DNA of 64,000 nucleotides from DASUPK01 sp963821705 (GCA_963821705.1 CAWGEV010000008.1:248001-312000); one strand, 5' to 3'. Positions 18,575 to 28,654 are shown, counted from the first letter of the stretch. Made by a program: numbers and translations. The notes: a model not told the origin generated them from the letters alone.

Positions 18575-19022
18575 TTGGACACGAACAGGTTGTCTCAGGG
18601 GCAGCTCGTCGCCGCGGTCGCGGCAATCGCCCTGTTCATCATCAGCTTCCTGCCCTGGTTCGGCGTTTCGGAGAGCCGTGACCGTCGGCGGGACGACGAT
18701 CGGCGGGTCCGAAGAACTTCAGCCTCTGGGAGGCTGAGAATCCGCTCGACATCTACCTGCTGATCGTGATCCTGGTGGCGCTGGTGCCCGCCGTCATGGC
18801 GCTGATGGGCGATGGCGCGGATGCGCCGCTGGCCGCGATCGCGACGACCCTCCTCGGCGGGCGTCGGCACGATCCTGATCCTGTACCAGGTGTTCGACAC
18901 ACCTCGGCGACGCGTGTACCGACAAGATCGGCCTGTTCCTCGGGCCTGATCGCCTGCGCCGGCGATCGCCGTGGGCGGCTACCTGACGATGCAGGAAGAC
19001 GTCAGGAGGCGAGCGGTACTGA
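18575..19022 (+). CDS. Membrane protein 3 of the four-paralog tandem
   Basis: About 148 residues, starting at TTG behind GGAGGAGG. The N-terminus LDTNRLSQGQLVAAVAAIALF and helix end FLPWFGVSE are near copies of paralog 2, and ENPLDIYLLIVILVALVPA matches the DIYLLI helix there. The end reads IAVGGYLTMQED, equal to GGFRAMQEE in paralog 2 and GGYMGMQ in paralog 4. Three or more shifts. The likely stop TGA (19020-19022) overlaps the start of paralog 4. Confidence 0.65.
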
Positions 19023-19445
19023 ACCGCGGTTTGCGGCCCGGCGAGCTGGTCGGGGCCATCGGCGGCCTCGGCCTGCTCGTCGCCGGCTTTCTGCCCTGGT
19101 ACTCCGCGGGAGGGCGTGGACGCGACCGCCTGGCAGGCGTTCAGCGTCACCGACATCGTGCTCTTCGCCGCGGCCGCCGTGATGGCGCTGTCGGTCGCGA
19201 TCTGCGTGCTCTTCCGGATCTCGGTCAGCTATCCCGGTGGCCGGGTCAGCTCGGTCGCGACCGGATTCGGCTGCGTGGCCGTCGTCCTGATCGTGATCCG
19301 CATGATCAACCCGCCGGGCGCGGGCGACGCCGAGCGTCGAGTTCGGCGCCTGGCTCGGCCTGGTCTCGGCGATCGCGATCACGATCGGCGGCTACATGGG
19401 GATGCAGCCGATCGAAGTGCCCCGAAGGCCGCCTCAGCCGCCTAG
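19019..19445 (+). CDS. Membrane protein 4 of the four-paralog tandem
   Basis: About 140 residues. The start is probably a CTG (19019) that overlaps the preceding TGA and has AGGAGG 11 bp upstream; it gives LNRGLRPGELVGAIGGLG, in register with the other three copies. Helix 1 ends FLPWYSAGG, helix 2 is ATDIVLFAAAAVMALSVAI-like, helix 3 VATGFGCVAVVLIVI. The last helix is followed by YMGMQPIE and an Ala/Lys tail. It converges on the GMC oxidoreductase gene with a 12-bp overlap. Confidence 0.6.
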
Positions 19446-21381
19446 GGCCGCGCCGACGTCGCCCGCCACGTGGGTGGCGCAGGCGATGATGGTCATCATC
19501 GGGTTGACGCCGACGGAGGTCGGCAGCAGGCTCGCGTCGGCGACGTAGAGGCTCTCGACTCCGCGGACCGCGCCGCGCGGGTCGCAGACGCTCGTGTCGG
19601 GGTCGGTCCCCATCCGCGCGCTGCTCATCGGGTGGAAGGCCTCGAGCCGCAGGTCCGACGGGCGGAGGCGTCATCGACTCGAACTCGGCGAGCTTGCCAC
19701 GCGGTATGACCGAGACCGGACCGACGTTCGGATAGACCTCGGTCGCGCCCGCCGCGAAGTGCACCTCCGCCGCCCGCGCGATCCCGAACTGGATCGTGCG
19801 CGCCTCCTCCTCGAGCAGGCGGTAGGAGAGGCGGCAGCGAGCCGTTGCGAGGTGAGCCCGACCCGGCCCTCCGAGCGGTCGTGCAGGTGGACGCCGATCG
19901 AGGCGATGTTGCCGAAGTGCGCGACCCGGTCCGAGAAGGCGGCGCCGACGCCGGGCAGCCACTGGGCGCCGAAGGAGAGCGGGGTGAAGGTGGCCTCGAG
20001 CAGGATCCCCTGCGGCTGCCACTGGTCGACGTAGTAGCTCTGCATCACGCCCTCCCAGCCGCGGACCTCCTCCTCGTAGCGGGCGCCGATCCAGGCGGCG
20101 GGGTGGATGTGGAGGTGCCTGCCGAGCGCGGGATGGCTGATCCCCGAGCGCAGCAGCAGCTCCGGGGTGCCGAAGGCGCCGCCGGCGCTGATCACGGCCT
20201 TGGCGCGGACCCGCCAGTCGCGGCCCGCCGGCGGGCCGGCCGTTCCGCGAGAGCTCCTGCGGCCCGGTCGTCGGAAGCCCGGCTCGGCAGGCGAGCCCGG
20301 TCGCGCGCCCGTCCTCGGTGAGGACGCGCTCGACCTGCACGCCGGCCCGGACGCGCGCGCCCGCGGCGACGGCGCGCGGCAGGTAGGAGACGTGGGTCGG
20401 CCCGCTTGGCGTCGATCTGGCAGCCGAGCGGGCAGGAGCTGCACTGCACGCAGCGCCCGGCGTTGCGGCTGATCGGCCCGCCGCTTGCGCCGAGCGCCGT
20501 CGCGCCCTCGGCGCAGAGCTGGCCGTTCCGGCCGAGCGTCTCGAGGTCGAGCGGCGTCACCGCCAGCATCTCCTCGGCCGCGGCGTAGAGCGGGTCGAGG
20601 TCGCCGGCCCATTCGATGCCCTCGCGCCTCGCGCCATTCCTCGATCACCTCGGCCGGGGCACGGAAGCAGGTCCCGGAGTTGATCACCGTGGTGCCGCCG
20701 ACGGTGCGGCCGACCGGGATCGGGATGGCGGGCTTGCCCGATGGCGATCGTCATGCCGCCGTCGCGGTAGAGCAGGGGCAGGCCCTCGAGCGGGTCGGTC
20801 GGGTAGCGTCGTCTTGTCGACGTACGGGCCCGGACTCGAGCACCATCACGTCCAGGCCCGCCTCGGCCAGGATCGCCGCGGCGGCGGCCCCGCCCGCGCC
20901 GGAGCCGACGATCGCGACGTCGCAGTCCTCTCCGTCGCCGCGGGGCTCGAGGTCCCCGATGCCGGTCGAGGACGGCGGCGGCGCGCCCTCGGCCACCGCG
21001 CAGCGTGACTCGAATCCGACCGCCGCGCGCACCCGCTCGTCCCGCGCCCAGCCGACCATCGCGAGCAGCTTGGCCAGCAGCAGCAGGTCGCGGTAGAGCG
21101 AGAAGCGCGAGCCCTCCATCTTCGCCATGTACTGCGAGCGCGCCTCGACGCTCATCCGGCTGAAGCGCCAGGGGAAGGGCAGGAACTCGAAGACCCGCAG
21201 CGCCAGGCGGACCACCTGCACCGTGCGGGCCGGCATGCGCGAGAGGAAGCGCGCCAGCGGCTCGGCGACCGGCACCTCGGCTCGGCCGCGGGCAGGCCGT
21301 CCTCACCAGGGGCGATGGCCTCCGCGATCGCTCGCAGAGTCCTGCAGCTCGGCGGCCCGGAGCCCCGGCGGGCGCCTTCAG
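19434..21381 (-). CDS. GMC-family flavin oxidoreductase (long-chain alcohol oxidase type), frameshifted
   Basis: An FAD enzyme of the glucose-methanol-choline family. The N-terminal 150 residues (TLRAIAEAIAPGEDG..., MPARTVQVVRLALRVFEFLPF) resemble the helical front domain of long-chain fatty alcohol oxidases. The FAD dinucleotide motif VGSGAGGAAAAAILAEAG comes next, then VQCSSCPLGCQIDAKR with clustered cysteines, and ISAGGAFGTPELLLRSG. The C-terminal SARMGTDP...LYVADASLLPTSVGVNPMMTI carries the catalytic region. Many one-base shifts break it, and the exact start is hidden near 21381, abutting the upstream membrane protein stop. The pair is probably one transcript. Confidence 0.8.
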
Positions 21382-21819
21382 GGGGGGGCGGCGGGGGAGC
21401 CGACCCGGCCGGCCAGCGACCAGAGCAGCAGCGATGCGAAGACGAGCGAGCCGTCGACGATCCCGTTCAGCAGGTAGGCGAAGACGTCGTCCTCGATGAA
21501 GAAGATCAGCGAGGTGATCGACGAGGCGGCCTTGCCGGCGGCGAGGGCGAGGATCATCGGCCGGTAGCGGACGACGTCGGTGGAGGCGATCCAGGCCAGG
21601 AACGTGATCACGACCATGTAGGCGAAGCCGAGCGAGAGCCAGAGGCGCTCGTCGGTCTTCGGCGCGGGCGTGTGGAAGCCGAAGTGGTGGCCGAGCTCGG
21701 TGATGCCGGCGAGCGTCCCGTCCGGCCAGGCGATGAAGAAGAACCCGGTGATCGCGAAGCCGATCGCCATCAGCGCGCAGGCTGAGGACGACGAAGCGCT
21801 CGGCTTTCTCCCCCGTCAT
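21378..21819 (-). CDS. Four-helix membrane protein upstream of the GMC oxidoreductase
   Basis: About 146 residues beginning MTGEKAERFVVLSLR. After a shift near 21775 come MAIGFAITGFFFIAW, HFGFHTPAP, LSLGFAYMVVITFLAW, MILALAAGKAASSITSLIFF and LLNGIVDGSLVFASLLLW. Four transmembrane helices are clear. The family is not recognised. Its stop is next to the oxidoreductase start, which suggests a membrane partner for that enzyme, but this is inference. Confidence 0.6.
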
Positions 21820-21892
21820 CGGACGGATCCTATTGAGGGTCAGGCGCGCGGGTCCCGCCACCCGCGCGACGGGCCTACCTATGATCCGGCGC

Positions 21893-22179
21893 ATGATCGA
21901 GCGGGAACAGGTAGAGCACGTCGCCAGGCTTGCGCGGCTCAAGCTGAGCGACGAGGAGGTCGAGCGGATGGCGAAGCGAGCTCTCCGGGATCCTCGAGCA
22001 CGTCGAGCAGGATCTCCGAGCTCGACCTCGACGGGGTCGAGCCGACCTCGCACGTGATCGCGCTCGAGAACGTCTTCCGGCCCGACGAGCCTCGGCCGAG
22101 CTGGGATCGCGACGAGGTGCTCGAGCGCGCGCCTGACCCGGCCTCCGGCGCCTTCCGCGTCCCCTCGCCGCAGGCGTAG
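21893..22179 (+). CDS. gatC: Asp/Glu-tRNA amidotransferase subunit C, frameshifted
   Basis: A small clamp subunit of GatCAB that holds GatA and GatB together. IEREQVEHVARLARLKLSDEEVERMA is the canonical start. After two one-base shifts (near 21980-22015) it continues ILEHVEQISELDLDGVEPTSHVIAL and VFRPDEPRPSWDRDEVL, as in the family. I start at the second ATG because it matches typical GatC; one at 21881 would add four residues. The stop abuts the gatA ATG at 22180. Confidence 0.9.
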
Positions 22180-23640
22180 ATGGCGGCGAGCTGATCGATC
22201 TCACGGTCGCCGAGGCGGCCGAGCGGATCCGCTCCGGCGAGCTCTCGCGCGGACGAGTACTTCGACGCCTACCGCGAGGCGGCGGCGGCCGACTCGCTGA
22301 ACGCCTTCCTGTGGACCGCCGAGGAAGGCCGGAGGGACCGGGCGGCGCAGGACGGCGCGACGGCGAGCTGCCGCTCGACGGGATCCCGTCGCGGTCAAGG
22401 ACATCTTCTGCACCGAGGGCATCCCGACCACGGCGGGCTCGCGGATCCTCGAGGGCTACCGGCCGCCGTACACGGCGACGGCCGTCCGCAAGCTTCGCGA
22501 GGCCGGCGCGCGGGTGCTCGGCAAGGCGAACATGGACGAGTTCGCGATGGGCTCGTCGAACGAGAACTCCGGCTACGGCCCGGTCCTCAACCCGTGGGAC
22601 TCCGGACGCGTGCCGGGCGGCTCCTCCGGCGGCAGCGCCGCGGCCGTCGCCGGGCGCCTCGCGCCGTGCGCGATCGGGACCGATACCGGCGGCTCGATCC
22701 GCCAGCCGGCGGCCCTCTGCGGGATCGTCGGGCATGAAGCCCACCTACGGCGCCGTCTCGCGCTACGGGATGATCGCCTTCGCCTCCTCGCTCGACCAGT
22801 GCGGCCCCCTGACCCGGGACGTCACCGACGCCGCGCTGGTCCTGCAGGCGGTCGAGGGACGCGACTCCGTGCGACTCGACCTCGATCGGCATCGAGGGCG
22901 GGGTCGAGCTGCCCAGCCGCGAGGATCTGAAGGGGCTCAGCTTCGGCATCCCCAAGGAGCTCGCCTCCGAGGCCGAGGGGATCGAGGCCGGCGTCAAGGA
23001 GGTCTTCGAGCGCACCGTCGCCCTGATCGAGGAGCTCGGCGGCGAGGTCTCCGAGACCGAGCTGCCGCACGCCCCACACGGGATCTCGGCCTACTACGTG
23101 CTCGCCCCGGCGGAGGCGTCCGCGAACCTGGCCCGCTTCGACGGCGTCCGCTACGGCATGCGGGTCGACGCCGACGACCTCACCGAGATGTACGAGGAGA
23201 CGCGCGCGAAGGGCTTCGGGGCGGAGGTGAAGCGCCGGATCATGCTCGGCACCTACGCGCTCTCCTCGGGCTACTACGACGCCTATTACGGCCGCGCCCA
23301 GCGGGTCCGCACCAAGATCGCCGAGGACTTCTCGAAGGCCTTCGAGCGCTTCGACTTCGTCGTCACCCCGACCTCGCCGACGGTCGCCTTCAAGCTGGGC
23401 TCGAAGACCGACGACCCGCTGGCGATGTACATGAACGACTACTGCACGGTCCCGATGCCGCTGGCCGGCATCCCGGCGATCTCGATCCCCGCCGGCGTCG
23501 CGCAGCCCGACGGCGGCGGCCCGGAGCTGCCCGTCGGATTCCAGATCGCGGGCCCGGCGTTCAGCGACTCGGCGATGCTCGACGCCGCTCACGCGCTCGA
23601 GCGGGCGATCGGCTTCCGGCGGAACGGAGGAGCGGAGTGA
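22180..23640 (+). CDS. gatA: Asp/Glu-tRNA amidotransferase subunit A, frameshifted
   Basis: The amidase subunit that frees ammonia from glutamine. The Ser-cisSer-Lys triad is visible: Lys in IPVAVKDIFC, cis-Ser in TDTGGSIRQPA and the nucleophile in PGGSSGGSAAAVA. MGSSNENSGYGPVLNPWD and VGMKPTYGAVSRYGMIAFASSLDQ are also standard. About 485 residues. Shifts occur near 22190, 22250, 22370, 22735 and 22895. The stop overlaps the start of the next gene (GTGA). Confidence 0.92.
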
Positions 23641-23932
23641 GGAGCGCGCACGCCGCTGAGCGACGATGAGTTCCGCGCGGCGGTGCAGGCTGCGCTTGAC
23701 TCGCTGCCGCCCGAGATCGCCTCCAAGCTCACCAACGTCGCGGTGATCGTCGAGGACCGCCACCCGAGCGGCCGGCTGCTCGGCCTGTTCGACCCGCAGG
23801 GGCGGCCTCCAGCGGATCATCATCTACCGCGAGCATCACACCGACGCGGAGAGCGTCACGACGACGGTCCTCCACGAGATCGGGCACTACTTCGGCGCCG
23901 ACGAGGCGACGGTGCGGGGCTGGGGTCTCTGA
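23637..23932 (+). CDS. Zincin-like metallopeptidase-family protein (HExxH), frameshifted
   Basis: About 98 residues. LSDDEFRAAVQAALDSLPPEIASKL leads to VAVIVEDRHPSG, LLGLFDP, RIIIYREHHTD, then TTVLHEIGHYFGADE. The HEIGH motif is the zinc site of the minimal zincin family found in many actinobacteria (often listed as metallopeptidase family, DUF1025). Starting at GTG in the gatA stop and ending in a TGATG overlap with gatB, it is locked between amidotransferase subunits. One shift near 23650 and one near 23812. Substrate unknown. Confidence 0.75.
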
Positions 23933-25371
23933 TGGCCGACTACGAGGCGGTGATCGGCCTGGAGATCCACGTCCAGCTCTCCACCAGGACCAAGATGTTC
24001 TGCGGCTGCGCGCTCTCCTTCGGCGACGAGCCGAACGCGCACACCTGCCCCGTCTGCCTGGGCCACCCGGGGACGCTGCCGACGATGAACGAGGAGGCGA
24101 TCCGCTACGCGCTGATGATCGCGGCGGCCCTCGAATGCGACGTCCCGCCGCGCTCGGAGTTCGCCCGGAAGAACTACTTCTACCCCGACCTGCCGAAGGG
24201 CTACCAGATCAGCCAGTACGACCAGCCGATCGCGGTCAACGGGAAGCTCGGCGACGTCCGGATCCACCGCGCCCATCTCGAGGAGGATGCGGCCAAGCTC
24301 GACCACGTCGGCGAGTCCGGACGGATCCACGGCTCGGGCGCCTCGCTGGTCGACTTCAACCGCGGCGGCACGCCGCTGGTCGAGATCGTCACCGAGCCCG
24401 ACATCCGCTCGGCCGCGCGAGGCGCGCGAGTGGGCGCAGCTGCTCCGCGCCACGGTCCGCCAGCTCGGCGTCTCCGACGTGAACATGGAGGAGGGCAGCC
24501 TCCGGGTCGACGGGAACATCTCGATCCGCCCCGCCGGCTCGGAGGAGCTCGGCGACGAAGACCGAGCTCAAGAACATGAACAGCTTCCGCTTCCTCGAGC
24601 GGGGCATCGAGGCGGAGCTGGCCCGGCAGCGCGAGCTGCTCGAGGGCGGGGAGGAGGTCGAGCAGGAGACGCTCCACTTCGACCCCGAACGACGGCTCGC
24701 TCACCCCGCTGCGCTCGAAGGAGTACGCGCACGACTACCGCTACTTCCCCGAGCCGGACCTGGTCCCGGTGGCCCCGACCGAGGCAGATGCTCAAGGAGG
24801 CTCGCGAGTCTCTGCCGGAGCTGCCGGCGGCACGACGCGAGCGCTACGTGACGCGAGGTGGGGCTCTCCGAGGAGGCGGCGAGCACCCTCGCCTTCCACT
24901 CCGAGTTACGGCGAGTACTTCGAGCGAGCGGTGGCGGCAGGCGACGGGGCCCCGGCGAAGGCGATCGCCAACTGGGTCACCGGCGAGCTGGTGGCCGCGC
25001 TGCGGCAGGCCGATGCGGAGGAGGACCCGCTCGCCTCGAGGGCGACCCCGGAGGCCGTGGCGGCCCTGGCCGGCCTGGTGGAGGCGAAGACGATCTCCCA
25101 CGGCGCCGGCAAGCAGGTGCTCGCGAAGCTGGTCGCGGAGGGGGGAGACCCGGCGCAGATCGTCGAGCAGGAGGGCCTCGCGCAGATCTCCGACACCTCA
25201 GAGCTGGAGGGTATCGTCGACCGCGCCATCGAGGCGGAGCCGGAGGCCGCCGAGCAGGTCCGTCAGGGCAACGAGAAGGCGATCGGCCGGATCGTCGGCG
25301 CGGTGATGAAGGAGACGAAGGGCCGGGCCGACGGCGGCGCCGTCACCAAGCTGATCAAGGAGCGTTTGTAA
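23932..25371 (+). CDS. gatB: Asp/Glu-tRNA amidotransferase subunit B, frameshifted
   Basis: It binds mischarged tRNA and activates the Glu carboxylate. YEAVIGLEIHVQLSTRTKMFCGC opens the catalytic cradle; the zinc-type cysteines FCGC and CPVC are present, followed by RKNYFYPDLPKGYQISQYD and IHRAHLEEDAAKL. The C-terminal YqeY-like tail has ISHGAGKQVLAKLV and GRIVGAVMKETKGRAD. About 480 residues, with shifts near 24415, 24555, 24690, 24785 and 24862. The stop TAA lies inside the palindromic operator of the next gene. Confidence 0.92.
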
Positions 25372-25384
25372 CAGACTGTTACAA
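25366..25384. promoter_or_regulatory. Perfect palindromic operator TTGTAACA-GAC-TGTTACAA
   Basis: A 19-bp inverted repeat with perfect 8-bp arms and a 3-bp centre. It overlaps the gatB stop codon and the putative -35 box of the NADH dehydrogenase gene. Its AT-rich sequence stands out from the GC-rich background. A TetR- or Rex-like dimer is a reasonable binder; the regulator is not in this window. Confidence 0.65.
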
Positions 25385-25406
25385 GCGCACTTTTCTCGGT
25401 CATACT
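25379..25406 (+). promoter_or_regulatory. Putative promoter of the NDH-2 gene
   Basis: TTACAA (25379-25384) and CATACT (25401-25406) are spaced by 16 bp. The ATG follows 6 bp after the -10 box with no ribosome site, so the mRNA is probably leaderless. The right arm of the palindrome overlaps the -35 box, so bound repressor would block polymerase. Confidence 0.5.
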
Positions 25407-25412
25407 GGTCTC

Positions 25413-26738
25413 ATGGCCTGGAACGTCGTGATCGCCGGTGGTGGGTTCGGTGGTGCCAACGTGGCCAGGCGGCTGGAGCACACGCTGCCCAAGCAGTCGG
25501 CGCGGCTGATCCTCGTCAACGACGTCAACTTCCTGCTCTACACGCCGTTCCTGCCCGAGGCGGCGGCCGGCCTGCTCGAGCCGCGCCACGTCGTCACGCC
25601 GCTCCGCGAGATCCTGAAGCGGACCTATCTGCGACTCGGGGCGATCACCTCCCACGACCCGGCGGCCCGGACGGTGGAGCTGCGGACCCATGAGGGCGAG
25701 GTTCAGACGATCCGCTACGACCAGCTCGTCCTCTCACTCGGCTCCGTCTCGCGGACCGTTCCGGTCCCGGGGCTCGCCGAGCACGCCATCGGCTTCAAGA
25801 GCCTCGCCGACGCGATCTGGCTTCGCAACCACGTCGTCGAGACGCTCGAGGAGGCGAATGCGACGGAGGACCCGGCGCGACGCGAGCGGCTGCTCACCTA
25901 CCTCTTCGTCGGCGGCGGCTACGCGGGCCTCGAGGCGCTGGCCGAGCTCCAGGACTTCGCGGCCGACGCCATGGACAGCTACCCGCGTGCGCGCCTCCAC
26001 GGCATGCGCTGGATCCTGGTCGAGGCGACGGGCCGCGTGCTGCCGGAGATCGACGAGAAGCTCGCCGACTACGCGGTTCGCGAGCTCAAGGGACGCGGCA
26101 TCGAGATACGGCTCGGGACCACCCTCGACGCCGTCGACGCCGACAGCGTCACGCTCTCCACCGGGGAGACCATCCCCACGCGGACCGTCGTCTGGACGGC
26201 CGGGGTGAAGCCGCATCCGAGCCTCACGCACCTCTCCCTGCCGCTCGACGAGCGGGGCCGGGTCGAGGTCGACGACCGACTGGCGGTCCGGGGCATGGAG
26301 GGCGTCTGGGCGATCGGGGATTGCGCCGCGGTCCCGGACCGCGGCCGCGGGTTCAACCCGCCCGCGGCGCAGTACGCGATCCGGCAGGCAAAGGTGGCCG
26401 CGGCGAACGTCGCGGCCGAGCTCGGCATCGGGCAGCCGCGCCGCTACACCTACTCCAGCAAGACGGCCTTCGTGAATCTCGGGCGCTACAAGGCCGTCGG
26501 GCGCATCGGCCCGCAGACCTTCTCGGGGTTCCTCGCCTGGTGGCTGGCTCGGACCTACCACCTGATCCAGATACCGGGCATCTTCCGGAAGATCCGCGCG
26601 GTGATCGACTGGACGGTCAGCCTGCCCTTCAAGCGCGACCTCTCCGAGGTCGGCTCCATCGGGCATCCGCGGCCGCTGCGCGACGAGGCCTACGAGCTCG
26701 GCGGCTCGCACCGGCCGCTCGACGCCGGACCCGAGTAG
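25413..26738 (+). CDS. Type II NADH dehydrogenase-like FAD oxidoreductase
   Basis: A non-proton-pumping NADH:quinone oxidoreductase candidate of 441 residues, intact. Two Rossmann motifs are clear: VVIAGGGFGGANVARRL for FAD and YLFVGGGYAGLEALAEL for NADH. The closing FAD motif is GVWAIGDCAAVPD. NDH-2 features include PFLPEAAAGLLEPRHVV, VWTAGVKPHP, QYAIRQAKVAAAN and the C-terminal amphipathic anchor LGRYKAVGRIGPQTFSG followed by LAWWLARTYHL. It would feed electrons to the menaquinone made by the men genes at 36-43 kb. A carotenoid- or sulfide-type oxidoreductase is less likely. Confidence 0.82.
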   Translation: MAWNVVIAGGGFGGANVARRLEHTLPKQSARLILVNDVNFLLYTPFLPEAAAGLLEPRHVVTPLREILKRTYLRLGAITSHDPAARTVELRTHEGEVQTIRYDQLVLSLGSVSRTVPVPGLAEHAIGFKSLADAIWLRNHVVETLEEANATEDPARRERLLTYLFVGGGYAGLEALAELQDFAADAMDSYPRARLHGMRWILVEATGRVLPEIDEKLADYAVRELKGRGIEIRLGTTLDAVDADSVTLSTGETIPTRTVVWTAGVKPHPSLTHLSLPLDERGRVEVDDRLAVRGMEGVWAIGDCAAVPDRGRGFNPPAAQYAIRQAKVAAANVAAELGIGQPRRYTYSSKTAFVNLGRYKAVGRIGPQTFSGFLAWWLARTYHLIQIPGIFRKIRAVIDWTVSLPFKRDLSEVGSIGHPRPLRDEAYELGGSHRPLDAGPE

Positions 26739-26748
26739 GCCTCGGGTT

Positions 26749-27264
26749 TAGTTGACGGTCAGCGTCGCCTGCATGCCCAGGGCACGGTGGTTCAGCAGGC
26801 TGCAGTAGAGGGTGTAGGTGCCGCGGGCGAGCGTCAGGGTCTGGCGCTGGTCGCCGCCGGGATCGAGGTCGTTGAACGAGAAGGCGATCGTGCCCTGCCG
26901 TCTCGGCGACCAGGTTGTGCGGGTCCGAGCCGGCGTTGTACTGCTCGACGATCGCGCTCCCGGCCGGGAGGCTCGGACGGGAGAGCTGAAGCTGGAGCTG
27001 CGTCGGGCTGATCTCCCGAGACGTCACCAGGAGGCGGCCCGACGGAGCCGCTGGTCCCGCCGCCACCGTCCGAGCCACCGCTCCGCGGTGGGACCTGCTC
27101 GCGGCCTTCCTGCGGCAGCGCTTGCGGTGATGCAGGTGCCGGTGCTTGCACTTCTTCGCGACGGACACGCCGGCCACCGTGCTTGCACCCGAGCCCACGG
27201 GAGCGGCGACGCCGATGCCGGAGGCGAGGATCAGGACGCTCGCGGCCGCCAGCAGGCGCGGCAT
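26749..27264 (-). CDS. Secreted cupredoxin-like protein
   Basis: About 172 residues. Signal peptide RLLAAASVLILASGIGVAAP, a basic His/Lys/Arg linker (KKCKHRHLHHRKRC), then a cupredoxin-like domain. It has QYNAGSDPHNLV and, after a shift near 26902, the closing loop YTLYCSLLNHRALGM. The His of DPHN and the Cys, His and Met of that loop match a type 1 copper site. It may carry electrons outside the cell. The start overlaps the DUF1501 stop (TGATG), so it is co-transcribed with the DUF1501 and DUF1800 genes. Confidence 0.7.
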
Positions 27265-28646
27265 CAGTCGATCAGGGCCGGGTAGCGTGCCAGCGAGTCC
27301 GCGCCCGGGATGATCGGGCCGGCGTCGACGCCGAGCCAGTCCTCGAGCAGCGTGCAGTACATCGAGCGGAAGTCGCTGGTGTGCAGGAGGTTCTGCTGCG
27401 GGTCGAGGCTGGTCAGCCCGGGGAACCCGCCGATCATCGTGCCGCCGGCGTGCTTGCCGACGACGAAGGCGAGGCCGCCGGCTCCGTGGTCGGTCCCGCC
27501 GCCGTTCTCCTCCGGGCGGCGCCCGAACTCGCTCCACATCTCGACCAGGACGCGGTCGTCGAGGCCCCGGCCTCGAGGTCGCGCTGGAAGGCGAGCACCG
27601 CGTCGCAGGTGCGCTGGAGGTTCGAGGCCAGGGTGGTCGCCTCGTTCTCGTGGGTGTCGTAGCCGCCGACGGCCGACATCGTCGCGACCTGCACCGGCAG
27701 CCCGGCCGCGAGCATCGCCGCCAGCCCGGAGAGCTGGTCGCTGAGATCCGTGTTGGCCGGGTAGAGGCTGGCGACGGGGCTGGTGAAGTTGCTGAAGCCG
27801 GAGAGCTGCTCGCGGAGCTGCTCGGTCTGCCCGATCGCCCGCCGCGCCTGGGTCATCGCCGGCGAGTCCGACGGGAACCCGCCGAGGTTGCCGAAGCTGC
27901 GTGAACATGTTCGTCTCGACCGGGTCGCTGTCCGCGTAGGACCAGAGGTCGTAGTCGGTGACCGACTCGACGGCCGCGACCGGCTTCGAGGGCGTCGCCA
28001 GCGCGGGCGAGAGCTCGTTGCTCAGCGAGACGCCCTGGAGCGGGTTGTCGTCGGTCCCCACCTCCTCGATGTAGCGGCCGAGCCAGCCGGTGTTCGCGCC
28101 GACCTGCACCTCGCCGATCTCGTAGTAGTGGCGAGAGGTGAAGTGCGACTGGTTCGGGCTCGTGTAGCCGATCGCCGGGAAGACGGTGACCTTGTCCTCG
28201 CCGTGGAGGGTCCGCAGCGCCGGCGGCCGACGGATGCCAGAAGAGGTTCGAGTCCTCGGAGAAGGTGAGCGGCGCCGGGCTGTCGCTGAGGTGGAGGCCG
28301 ATGGTGGGCCGCAGGCTCTGGTAGGTCGGAGTCGTTGATCGGCGCGAGGACGTTGAGCGCGTCGATGCCGCCGTCGAAGAAGATCGAGACGAGGACCTTC
28401 GGCGGTGTCGCGGCCTGGGCGATGCCCTCCTCGAACGCCGCCAGCGGGATCCTGGTCGCCCCGTAGACGGCGATGCGCCAGGCCGGCGCTCCGCGAGAGG
28501 AAGGAGCGGCGGGAGAGGCCGGTCCCGGCCGGGGTCGGCATGCCGGTCTCGATCGCGGGCAGCCCCTTGCCGGCCTGCGGCCGCGGCCTGGCGGAGCAGC
28601 TGGCCGAGCGGGTGTAGTCGCTGCAGTGGCAGTGGTCGTGGGCCAT
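27264..28646 (-). CDS. DUF1501 protein (Tat-exported, sulfatase-like fold), frameshifted
   Basis: About 460 residues. The N-terminus has an unusual MAHDHCHCSDYTRSA stretch, then LSRRSFLSRSAG, a twin-arginine export signal. DUF1501 blocks follow: LHLSDSPAPLTFSEDSNLFWH, VFPAIGYTSPNQSHFTSRHYYE, VGGYDTHENEATTLASNL and VLVEMWSEFGRRPEENGGGTDHGAGGLAFVVG. The last contains the EFGR and DHG residues that are metal-site-like in this alkaline-phosphatase superfamily branch. It pairs with DUF1800 as in many bacteria; reaction unknown. Shifts near 27572, 27895, 28232, 28328 and 28490. Confidence 0.82.
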   Translation of the reverse strand: MAHDHCHCSDYTRSASCSARPRPQAGKGLPAIETGMPTPAGTGLSRRSFLSRSAGLAHRRLRGDQDPAGGVRGGHRPGRDTAEGPRLDLLRRRHRRAQRPRADQRLRPTRACGPPSASTSATARRRSPSPRTRTSSGIRRPPALRTLHGEDKVTVFPAIGYTSPNQSHFTSRHYYEIGEVQVGANTGWLGRYIEEVGTDDNPLQGVSLSNELSPALATPSKPVAAVESVTDYDLWSYADSDPVETNMFTQLRQPRRVPVGLAGDDPGAAGDRADRAAPRAALRLQQLHQPRRQPLPGQHGSQRPALRAGGDARGRAAGAGRDDVGRRRLRHPRERGDHPGLEPPAHLRRGARLPARPRGRGLDDRVLVEMWSEFGRRPEENGGGTDHGAGGLAFVVGKHAGGTMIGGFPGLTSLDPQQNLLHTSDFRSMYCTLLEDWLGVDAGPIIPGADSLARYPALID

Positions 28647-28654
28647 GCGCTCTC

